Shown here: in pieces, positions 1 to 5,356 of the stretch | How the letters are laid out: every line of letters starts with the position of its first letter | How positions within the stretch are numbered: position 1 is the stretch's first letter | DNA from: an uncultured Streptomyces sp. | Lineage (GTDB): Bacteria; Actinomycetota; Actinomycetes; Streptomycetales; Streptomycetaceae | Assembly: GCA_946480485.1 (NCBI GenBank) | Contig: CAMLJW010000336.1 | Location: forward strand, 1-5,977 | DNA length: 5,977 nt | Reading direction: 5' to 3' | Notes under the pieces: generated by a model | The model's database searches: none | What the model saw: only the letters and a program-made list of their open reading frames with translations | What the model was told of the DNA's origin: nothing | Translations under genes and position numbers: made by a program

Positions 1-732
1 CACCAGCCCCCGCACCAGCTCGGGCCGCGCCAGCGAGTAGTACTCGCCCCGGAAGGGCACGATCCGCATCCCGGGCTCGTCCCCGGCGAGACGGGCGATC
101 TCGTCACAGTGCAGGCCCGCGCAGTTGACCAGCACACGCGCGCATACGACCGTGCCGTCCTCCATGCGCACGGCGACCCCGAGGTGGGGGCGCCGGTCGA
201 CGTGCGTGACCTTCGTCCCGTACCGGATCTCCGCCCCGGATGCCTTGGCGAGCTGCCGCGCGACGCCCACGAAGTCGCAGACGCCCGTCGTGCCGACGTG
301 GATCGCGGCGAGGCCCCGCACCTCCGGTTCGTACTCGGCGATCTGGCCCGGGCCGAGCTCGCGGACCGCAATGCCGTTCTCCCGGCCGCGCTGTACCAGT
401 GCGTGCAGCCGGGGCAGTTCGTCGCGCTCGGTGGCGACGATCAGCTTGCCCGTCACGGCGTGCGCGATGCCGTACTCGGCGCAGAACGTGACCATCTCGG
501 CGGCTCCCCGCGCCGCGAACCGCGCCTTGAGGGAGCCGGGGCGGTAATAGATGCCGCTGTGGATGACGCCGCTGTTGCGCCCCGTCTGGTGGCGGGCCGG
601 GCCGGGCTCCTTCTCCAGCACCGTCACCCGAGTGCCCGGAGCGGCACGCGTGATCGCATACGCCGTCGACAGACCGACGATCCCGGCGCCGATCACGAGC
701 ACGTCACAGTCGTAAGCGATCTCCCGCCGCAC
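1..732 (-). CDS. lhgO: L-2-hydroxyglutarate oxidase (FAD-dependent), C-terminus cut off by window edge
   Basis: Flavoenzyme of the DAO/LhgO family. LhgO oxidises L-2-hydroxyglutarate to 2-oxoglutarate, in bacteria often as part of glutarate/lysine breakdown or metabolite repair, and passes electrons to the membrane quinone pool. Visible in the 244 residues present: a Rossmann dinucleotide motif GAGIVG at about residues 15-20, the acidic residue ending the second strand (VTVLEKE, Glu40) expected to hold the FAD ribose, and the LhgO signature TGRNSGVIHSGIYYRPGS at about 50-67. VPFRGEYY near the visible end is also typical. The family is about 400 residues, so roughly 150 are missing beyond position 1. 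The GTG at 732 was chosen because GGAGG (745-741) lies 8 nt upstream; an in-frame GTG at 741 overlaps that site. It follows the regulator gene on the same strand after about 215 bp, so cotranscription is uncertain. Family assignment is firm; the physiological role is inferred. Confidence 0.87.
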   Translation of the reverse strand, partial: MRREIAYDCDVLVIGAGIVGLSTAYAITRAAPGTRVTVLEKEPGPARHQTGRNSGVIHSGIYYRPGSLKARFAARGAAEMVTFCAEYGIAHAVTGKLIVATERDELPRLHALVQRGRENGIAVRELGPGQIAEYEPEVRGLAAIHVGTTGVCDFVGVARQLAKASGAEIRYGTKVTHVDRRPHLGVAVRMEDGTVVCARVLVNCAGLHCDEIARLAGDEPGMRIVPFRGEYYSLARPELVRGLV

Positions 733-947
733 CTGTCCCACCTCCCGACTAGATAGTGCACTGCGCCACTGACAACAGCCTCAAACCCATGAGTGCGCAC
801 ACCGCGATGCCGCGCCCGGTCAGGGACGCGGGGCTGTGACATCATGCGCTCCGCCGAGTGGGCGCGACCAGCCGCCAGCACCGCGACCGCCACCCCAAGA
901 CCACACCGTCCAGGCAGACGCGATGGGAACCCGCTTGGGCGGAGCGT
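733..947. other. Intergenic region between regulator stop and lhgO start
   Basis: No gene is evident in these 215 bases. On the minus strand, just upstream of the lhgO ribosome binding site, lies the 8-bp perfect palindrome AGTGCACT (755-762), next to a further CAGTG repeat. This is the sort of place where an operator would sit, but I cannot assign a binding protein. TTGTCA (775-770 on the minus strand) resembles a -35 box, but no -10 lies at a suitable distance, so I do not call a promoter. Short imperfect dyads follow the regulator stop (about 914-947) without a U-tract. Confidence 0.4.
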
Positions 948-2369
948 CTACGCGGGAGCGAGAAGCGGCCGCGCCCGCTCCCGCAACTCCACCACGCGCG
1001 GTTCGTCGCCGTACGGCTCCAGCCGGTGCAGCAGGTCCTTCACGTACTCGGTGGTACGGGCCGAGGAGATGCGCCCCGCGACCTCCACTGCTCGTACGCC
1101 CTGCTCGCATGCCGCGTCCAGGTTGCCCGACTCCAGCTCGGCGACCGCGGACACCACGAGGCGCAGGCCGTGCGAGCGTACGTACTCCTCCGTCGGCTTC
1201 GACAGCGCCTGCTCCGTGAAGCGGCGGACCTGGTGGGGCGCCTTGAGATCGCGGTAGCACTCGGCGGCGTCGGCGGCGAAACGGTCGTACGAGTAGAAGC
1301 CGAGCCAGGACGGGTCCTGGTCGCCCTCGCGGGCCCGCTCCAGCCAGCCCTCGGCGGTCCGCAGGGCTCCGCCGGCCGCCTGGGCGTCACCGGTGCGCGC
1401 GTGTGCGCGTGCCTCGACCAGGCGGAAGAAGCTCATCGTGCGGGCCGTGGCAAGGCCGCGGTTCCGCTCCAGCGCGGCCTGCGCGAGGTCGACGCCCTCG
1501 TCGCCGAAGCCGCGGTACGTGGCCTGCAGTGACATCGATGCCAGGACATAGCCGCCGAGCGGTACGTCGGCGGCCGCGCGCGCGAGGCGGAGCGCCTGGA
1601 TGTAGTAGCGCTGGGCGGCCTCCTGCTGACCCGTGTCGAAAGCCATCCAGCCGGCGAGCCGGGTGAGCTCGGCGCTGGCTCCGAGGAGGGCGCGGCCCAC
1701 CTCGTCCGAGTACGCGCCGAGCAGCAGCGGCGCCGCCTCCACCCGTAAACACTCGGGCACCATGGACGAACGCCAGTCGCCGCCCCCGTACTTGGAGTCC
1801 CAGCGCCTGGCGTCCTCGGCGGCCTCACGCAGCTTCTGCACGTCGCTGTGGCCGACTTTCAGCGGTGCTCCGGAGCCTTCCACGGGGCTCGCGTCGCGCC
1901 CCACCGAGCTGTCGGCCGGGGTTATCAGCCACCGCGACGCGGGAGTCGCGTACGCGCTCACCGCGAACGATCCGGCGAGCGACTGCCAGATGCCGCCGGA
2001 GCCGGCCCGGCGTCCGGCGAGGTCGAGCCGGTACAGCTCCGTCGCCGACTTCACGGCCTGTCCCACGTCACGGGGAAAGGCGAGGCCCACTTCCGGTGCG
2101 GGATCCGCGTCCGCCAGACCGATCTCGTGGAGCGGTACGGGGCGGCCGAGCTTCTGGCCGATGGCCGCGGCGATGAGGTGCGGCGCGGCGCCCTGCGGGA
2201 CCATGCCCTTCGACACCCAGCGCGCCACCGACGTCTTGTCGTAGCGAAGAGTCAACCCGCGTTGAGCGCCGAGGTCGTTGACGCGTCGTGCGAGCCCTGC
2301 GTTGCTGATTCCCGCGAGGGCGAGAACGGCGCCGAGTTTTTCGTTCGGCCCGCGTTGCTCCCTGGACAT
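948..2369 (-). CDS. HTH/TPR-like transcriptional regulator, NsdA-like, with a TTA codon
   Basis: A 473-residue protein of a type common in Streptomyces: a short N-terminal helix-turn-helix followed by a long alpha-helical, TPR-like region. The putative DNA-binding part is about residues 8-55 ([15 protein letters not shown], then [12 protein letters not shown]), which resembles the N-terminus of NsdA-type regulators known to repress differentiation and antibiotic production. I recognise the type, not the exact gene. Residues about 220-460 hold helical repeats ([19 protein letters not shown], then [10 protein letters not shown]) as in TPR regulators that sense peptides or partner proteins. No membrane segment or signal peptide is visible. 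The ATG at 2369 has GAGGGG (2381-2376) 6 nt upstream. An in-frame ATG at 2420 would add 17 residues but has no ribosome binding site. Codon 208 (Leu) is TTA, the only in-frame TTA I found in any gene here. It is divergent from the synthetase-like gene and may control it or itself through the repeats between them; this is inference. Confidence 0.85.
   Translation of the reverse strand: MSREQRGPNEKLGAVLALAGISNAGLARRVNDLGAQRGLTLRYDKTSVARWVSKGMVPQGAAPHLIAAAIGQKLGRPVPLHEIGLADADPAPEVGLAFPRDVGQAVKSATELYRLDLAGRRAGSGGIWQSLAGSFAVSAYATPASRWLITPADSSVGRDASPVEGSGAPLKVGHSDVQKLREAAEDARRWDSKYGGGDWRSSMVPECLRVEAAPLLLGAYSDEVGRALLGASAELTRLAGWMAFDTGQQEAAQRYYIQALRLARAAADVPLGGYVLASMSLQATYRGFGDEGVDLAQAALERNRGLATARTMSFFRLVEARAHARTGDAQAAGGALRTAEGWLERAREGDQDPSWLGFYSYDRFAADAAECYRDLKAPHQVRRFTEQALSKPTEEYVRSHGLRLVVSAVAELESGNLDAACEQGVRAVEVAGRISSARTTEYVKDLLHRLEPYGDEPRVVELRERARPLLAPA
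1746..1748 (-). promoter_or_regulatory. In-frame TTA leucine codon (bldA target) in the regulator gene
   Basis: The plus-strand bases TAA here read as TTA on the minus strand and fall exactly at codon 208 of the regulator (context Glu-Cys-Leu-Arg-Val). In Streptomyces TTA codons are rare and need the developmentally regulated leucyl-tRNA encoded by bldA, so translation of this regulator is expected to depend on bldA. The codon and its frame are seen directly; the dependence follows from known Streptomyces biology and assumes the host is a Streptomyces. Confidence 0.8.
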
Positions 2370-2402
2370 GCGCCACCCCTCGACACCGACGGCTGCCGCG
2401 CT

Positions 2403-2470
2403 GGCATAGTTACGCGGCATTCGTAAACCCAGCGTAGTTCGCCGCGTCACAAGCGTTAAGAGGCATAGTT
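2403..2470. repeat. Three direct repeats, GCRTAGTT core, upstream of the regulator
   Basis: GGCATAGTT occurs at 2403-2411 and again at 2462-2470, with the variant AGCGTAGTT at 2431-2439, all in the same orientation. Start-to-start spacings are 28 and 31 bp, roughly three helical turns. Similarity continues past the core in the first two copies (AGTTACGCGGCAT and AGTTCGCCGCGTC). They lie 34-101 bp upstream of the regulator start and overlap its possible promoter, so they could be operators, for the regulator itself or for another protein. The repeats are seen in the sequence; the operator role is inferred. Confidence 0.5.
2431..2459 (-). promoter_or_regulatory. Possible promoter of the regulator gene
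   Basis: On the minus strand TTAACG (2459-2454) and TACGCT (2436-2431) are separated by 17 nt, a fair but weak match to a sigma70/HrdB-type -35/-10 pair. Transcription would start near 2424, leaving a leader of about 55 nt before the ATG at 2369. The -10 box overlaps the middle GCRTAGTT repeat, which would suit repression. Weak matches of this kind are common by chance. Confidence 0.28.
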
Positions 2471-2611
2471 CCGGATGGCGGGATTGTGGTCCGTACGAAA
2501 GCACGCAGCGTCGCGACGTGCTCCTGCTGTGTGGCCGTGCGCCCGGCAGTGCGCTCTTCTCCGGCCATCGCAAAAGCGCTTCCATGGATCCTGCGTGGGT
2601 CGGCCCGCTGT

Positions 2612-2623
2612 ACTGGATCCAGT
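2612..2623. repeat. 12-bp perfect palindrome, candidate operator
   Basis: ACTGGATCCAGT is perfectly self-complementary. A related half-matching copy, ATGGATCCTG, lies at 2584-2593, so TGGATCC recurs 29 bp apart on the same strand. It stands in non-coding DNA between divergent genes, as dimeric regulator sites often do. No family could be assigned from the motif alone. Confidence 0.35.
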
Positions 2624-2668
2624 GGGCTGGGGGACACCGCCGCCTACATCCCCGCGGGCGGCGGACCG

Positions 2669-2697
2669 GTCCGGGAGGCGGACTCCGCCTCCCGGAC
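2669..2697. terminator. Strong 13-bp GC hairpin in the middle of the divergent intergenic region
   Basis: GTCCGGGAGGCGG (2669-2681) is perfectly complementary to CCGCCTCCCGGAC (2685-2697) around the 3-nt loop ACT; one G-T and one C-G pair can extend it outward. This is as strong as many actinobacterial intrinsic terminators, which often lack a U-tract, and none is seen here on either strand. With no recognised gene on either side, it may end an unannotated short transcript, insulate the two divergent promoters, or attenuate a long leader of the synthetase-like gene. The structure is certain at sequence level; the role is open. Confidence 0.55.
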
Positions 2698-2831
2698 TGT
2701 GCGTTGGGCAGAGCCTGTACGGAGCGTGCATGGGTCTGGCCGTCCATCGCTAAATTGGCTGAATCTCGGCCCCTGGTCGCCGGAGTCGAATACCCCTCCT
2801 ACCATGGGACTTGGGGCGCGTTGGGGGTTTT

Positions 2832-2943
2832 CGGGGAGTGTACCGGGGGCGCATTCGCGTCGTCGTCGCCTTGCCTCGTGCGTGCGTCCGCCTCGTTGCG
2901 GGCACCTCCTCAGGGGCGCACTCCGGGGAGTGCAAGCGGGGGC
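2832..2943. repeat. Imperfect 19-20 bp direct repeat upstream of the synthetase-like gene
   Basis: CGGGGAGTGTACCGGGGGC (2832-2850) and CGGGGAGTGCAAGCGGGGGC (2924-2943) share the pattern CGGGGAGTGYA followed by CGGGGGC, 92 bp apart. Both lie within 200 bp of the downstream start codon, so they may be paired regulator sites, although G-rich sequence raises the chance of coincidence. Confidence 0.35.
2918..2933. repeat. 7+7 bp inverted repeat, candidate operator
   Basis: GCACTCC (2918-2924) and GGAGTGC (2927-2933) form a perfect inverted repeat with a 2-bp spacer. It sits about 95 bp upstream of the synthetase-like start and overlaps the second copy of the direct repeat. The symmetry suits a dimeric DNA-binding protein; the spacer is too short for a stable RNA hairpin without opening some pairs. 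Confidence 0.35.
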
Positions 2944-3018
2944 AGGGACCCTCCGACGCCCCTCTTCGTGGCAGCATGGTGCCCAGTTCGTACGGTGCAC
3001 TGGTTGTCCACAGCCCGT

Positions 3019-3023
3019 GGAGG
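3019..3023 (+). promoter_or_regulatory. Ribosome binding site deciding the synthetase-like start
   Basis: GGAGG lies 5 nt before the ATG at 3029. The reading frame is open upstream as far as 2486, so this site decides the start. The alternative upstream starts lack such a site and would add a low-complexity sequence without family resemblance. Confidence 0.75.
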
Positions 3024-3028
3024 CGGCG

Positions 3029-5125
3029 ATGCGGTGGTTGGTGGGGTGGAGCAGTACCACCGCTGGGACCCCTGAGATCGGCTCGGCGGGAGCCACCGGC
3101 AGCGACGGCGAGACGGTGCACCCCGTGGGGGCCCAACTCCTGTGGGGCGACCCCGATCCGCTCTGGGCGGTCGGGGACTGGCGCCCCGACGAGGTGCGCG
3201 TCGTGAAGGCCGACGCACAGAACCGGATCGCGGTACTCGGCACCTGCGGCGCCTTGGACGAAGAACTGCGCGTGGGCCTGGGCGCCGCGCGCGCAGGCGC
3301 ACTTCGCCATCTGACGGCCTGGTCCGGCAGCTATACGGCCGTCGTCCAGGTGGGGCGCCGGGTGATGGTGTGCGGCGATCTGGCAGGCGCACGGCCGGTG
3401 TTCTACACCCCCTGGTCGGGCGGCACGGCGTACGCCACGGCCGCGCTGCCCCTCGCCGACCTCATCGAGGCCAGCCTCGACTGCGGGCACCTCGCGGCCC
3501 TGCTCGCCGCACCAGACGTCCCCGCGGCCCTGCACGACTCCACGCCCTACCTGGGCGTGCGGCGCATTCCGCCGGGGCACGCACTGATCCTGCGCGCGGG
3601 CGCACGCGAGATCGCCGGTTACGAACCGGTGGCCTCCCTCGCCGTCGCGGCACCCTCCGCCGACCCGGACGGCGCAGTGGCCGCCGTACGCGACGCCCTC
3701 GTAGAGGCCGTACGCGCACGTCTGGCCGCCCCCCGGCACGTCCCCGGCGCCGATGTGGACCCCGGCCCCGTCCCCGGGATGGGGCCCGCCGAACGGCGCG
3801 CGGCGCGCGGCATGCCCGTACCCGGCATCGGAGCCGACCTCTCCGGAGGGCCCGCTTCGGGAACGCTCGCCCTCCTGGCCGCCGGCCTCCCCGGCATGCC
3901 GGGCACCGTCCTGGGGCACGGCACCGGCGCCGGTGAGCGTCTCCTCGCGATCACGTTCAACGACCTCGCCGTGCGGGGGCACGAGGCCGAGCTGGAGCGC
4001 GCCGGGACGCTGGCCGCCAACCCGCGGCTGCACCATGTGGTGGTCACCGGCGGCGAAGAGGTCCTCCCCTACGCCGAGCTGGAGGGCCCGCTCACGGACG
4101 AACCCGGTCCTTCCCTCGTGACCGCCGCCCGCCACCGCGCCCGGCTCGCCTCGGGCAGCGCGGACCACTTCACCGGGTACGGCGCCCGGCAGGTCCTGGA
4201 CGCGCACCCGGCGCGCCTCGCCGACCTGCTGATGGACCGCAAACGGCGCCGCCTGGTGCGCCCCTTGGCGGCACTGGCCACGGCAGACGGCTCCGTCATG
4301 GTCCCCGCGCGCGTGTACGGCGCGGCGCGCAAGCTCGCCCGTACGCCCTACCTCGTCGGCGTCGAGGGACTCGCCGACCGGCTGCTGCACAAACGGTTCG
4401 AGGAGCCGGGGGGTGCCGTTGGGGCGTCGCTCGCCGCGCTCATGTGGGCGAGACCTGGGCCTGCGGCGCGCTGGCTGACGGGTGAGGCGCTCGCTGAAGT
4501 ATCGGTTCGCCTGACGGGTGCGACGACCCGGGCCGGTGTCGTCCCCGGGCAGCGCCCCGGCGACCACCGTGCCCGTGCCGCCCTCGCCCGCCGCGCCGCC
4601 GACGTCCGCATCCTGGAACAGGCCGCCGAGATCCGCTTCCAGCGCCTGCACGCCCCCTTCCTCGACAACCAGGTCGTCCGCGCCTGCCGCGCCCTCCCCG
4701 AGGCGCTCCGCGTCCAGCCCGGCGCGCGTGCCGCGATCCTCCGTACGGTCCTGGAGGGCGCCGGCGTCGCCGACCTCCCACCCGGCTGGGGCGCGCCATC
4801 CCGCGCCTCCTCCGCGGCCGCCGCCCGCGCGGGCCTGCGCGCCGCCGTCGGCGACCTGGTCGCCCTCTTCGACACGCCCCTCCTCGCCCAGGCGGGCCTG
4901 GTCGAGGCCCGCGTCGTCCGCAAGGCCCTCCGGGCGGCAGCCGAGGGCGAACCCCTGCCCCTGGAGGGCATCGCCGACCTCGTTTCCCTGGAGTTGTGGC
5001 TCCGTCGGCTGCTGGACCGCCGCGGCACATGCTGGACGGGCACGCCCGCGCGACAGCGAGCGGTACCGGCGGGGATCGTGCCGCAGCGAGGGGCGTTGGG
5101 CGCGGGGGCGGCTCGGCGGGGGTAG
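3029..5125 (+). CDS. Asparagine-synthetase-like protein (AsnB / lasso-cyclase fold) with altered catalytic motifs
   Basis: 698 residues with the two-domain AsnB layout. The N-terminal class II glutaminase-like domain (about 1-200) shows AWSGSYTAVVQ and GDLAGARPVFYT (about 97-127) and YLGVRRIPPGHAL (about 174-186), all with AsnB counterparts. It begins MRWLVGW, without the Cys2 needed to hydrolyse glutamine. A Pro/Gly-rich linker (about 235-268) leads to the synthetase domain. There the PP-loop, usually SGGxDS, reads SGGPASG (272-278), with Ala in place of the Asp. ADHFTGYG (378-385) and HAPFLDNQVV (541-550) match later AsnB motifs (compare VPFLD). This family includes asparagine synthetases, beta-lactam synthetase and lasso-peptide macrolactam cyclases, which activate a carboxylate as acyl-AMP. 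I recall similar proteins in many Streptomyces, but no defined function. No lasso precursor, leader peptidase or ABC exporter is present. It may be a divergent amide-forming enzyme or a non-catalytic homologue. It is divergent from the regulator and convergent with TetR. Confidence 0.85.
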   Translation: MRWLVGWSSTTAGTPEIGSAGATGSDGETVHPVGAQLLWGDPDPLWAVGDWRPDEVRVVKADAQNRIAVLGTCGALDEELRVGLGAARAGALRHLTAWSGSYTAVVQVGRRVMVCGDLAGARPVFYTPWSGGTAYATAALPLADLIEASLDCGHLAALLAAPDVPAALHDSTPYLGVRRIPPGHALILRAGAREIAGYEPVASLAVAAPSADPDGAVAAVRDALVEAVRARLAAPRHVPGADVDPGPVPGMGPAERRAARGMPVPGIGADLSGGPASGTLALLAAGLPGMPGTVLGHGTGAGERLLAITFNDLAVRGHEAELERAGTLAANPRLHHVVVTGGEEVLPYAELEGPLTDEPGPSLVTAARHRARLASGSADHFTGYGARQVLDAHPARLADLLMDRKRRRLVRPLAALATADGSVMVPARVYGAARKLARTPYLVGVEGLADRLLHKRFEEPGGAVGASLAALMWARPGPAARWLTGEALAEVSVRLTGATTRAGVVPGQRPGDHRARAALARRAADVRILEQAAEIRFQRLHAPFLDNQVVRACRALPEALRVQPGARAAILRTVLEGAGVADLPPGWGAPSRASSAAAARAGLRAAVGDLVALFDTPLLAQAGLVEARVVRKALRAAAEGEPLPLEGIADLVSLELWLRRLLDRRGTCWTGTPARQRAVPAGIVPQRGALGAGAARRG

Positions 5126-5186
5126 GCCCGGCACCGCGGGGGTCGAGACCCGCTCCGAAGCAGCCCACGGCCGCAGTGGACGCGGC

Positions 5187-5259
5187 GGTGTCGGACACCT
5201 CGGTGCCACGAAGTGACGCCTCCGTTACCCGGGGCAACGGAGTAACCACTCTTTCGTGG
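5187..5259. repeat. Cluster of dyads including a nested hairpin after the synthetase-like gene
   Basis: GGTGTC and GACACC (5187-5199, 1-nt centre) form one small dyad. A larger nested structure follows: CCACGAA (5206-5212) pairs with TTCGTGG (5253-5259), GTG (5213-5215) with CAC (5247-5249), and CTCCGTT (5220-5226) with AACGGAG (5236-5242) around a 9-nt loop. It may be part of the transcription end or an RNA-stabilising 3' structure. No coding sequence is seen here. Confidence 0.4.
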
Positions 5260-5290
5260 GGACTTGCACTTCAGGAGCACGGGCGTTCAC

Positions 5291-5327
5291 CCGTGAGGGG
5301 AAGCCCCGATCGGACTTCCCCTCACGG
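5291..5327. terminator. Bidirectional intrinsic terminator between convergent genes
   Basis: CCGTGAGGGGAAG (5291-5303) pairs perfectly over 13 bp with CTTCCCCTCACGG (5315-5327) around an 11-nt loop. It lies 165 bp after the synthetase-like stop and 29 bp after the TetR stop on the other strand, exactly where a shared terminator is expected. There is no U-tract on either side, as is common in Streptomyces. A small competing stem, CACGGG (5278-5283) with CCCGTG (5290-5295), overlaps its left arm. Confidence 0.72.
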
Positions 5328-5356
5328 ATACCGGCCCGCTCAGCGCCCCGCCCAGC

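Larger units (their letters stand above)
2370..3028. other. Long divergent intergenic region (659 bp), non-coding, rich in repeats and dyads
   Basis: This stretch separates the start codons of the regulator and the synthetase-like gene. Open frames cross it in several phases, but none has a convincing ribosome binding site, recognisable protein sequence or consistent coding bias. From left to right it holds the regulator's GAGGGG site, three GCRTAGTT repeats, a small dyad (AGCACG at 2500-2505 with CGTGCT at 2517-2522), a 12-bp palindrome at 2612, a 13-bp GC-rich hairpin at 2669, an AT-richer patch near 2748-2765, a 19-20 bp imperfect direct repeat (2832 and 2924), a 7+7 inverted repeat at 2918, and the ribosome binding site of the next gene. 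Promoters for both genes should lie here. Confidence 0.6.

Noticed and set aside
109..756. Plus-strand frame opposite lhgO
   Set aside because: It is antisense to a gene with a clear FAD-binding motif and LhgO signature, and its own sequence is Arg/Ala-rich with no known domain.
914..947. Possible terminator just after the regulator stop
   Set aside because: Only short interrupted stems (4-5 bp) and no U-tract; too weak to call.
2370..2420. Longer regulator starting at the ATG at 2420
   Set aside because: In frame, but without a ribosome binding site; it adds 17 residues without a clear function, while 2369 has a well-spaced GAGGGG.
2410..2637. Small minus-strand frame (75 codons, or 52 from an internal ATG at 2568) ahead of the regulator
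   Set aside because: It overlaps the probable promoter and the GCRTAGTT repeats, has only weak Shine-Dalgarno sequence, and shows no recognisable peptide features.
2486..3028. In-frame upstream extension of the synthetase-like gene (181 extra codons)
   Set aside because: No ribosome binding site at the distal starts, sequence without family resemblance, and it would cross the 13-bp hairpin. The ATG at 3029 has GGAGG 5 nt upstream and begins where the glutaminase-like domain begins.
2471..3028. Possible lasso-peptide precursor upstream of the cyclase-like gene
   Set aside because: No frame gives a short peptide with a ribosome binding site, a Thr near the leader end, and a Gly-start core with Asp/Glu at position 7-9.
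2750..5209. Very long open frame (819 codons) on the minus strand opposite the synthetase-like gene
   Set aside because: It lies fully antisense to a gene with clear family motifs, has Arg/Gly/Ala-rich low-complexity sequence, and runs through both terminator-side and promoter-side non-coding DNA. Long antisense frames are a normal by-product of high-GC codon bias.
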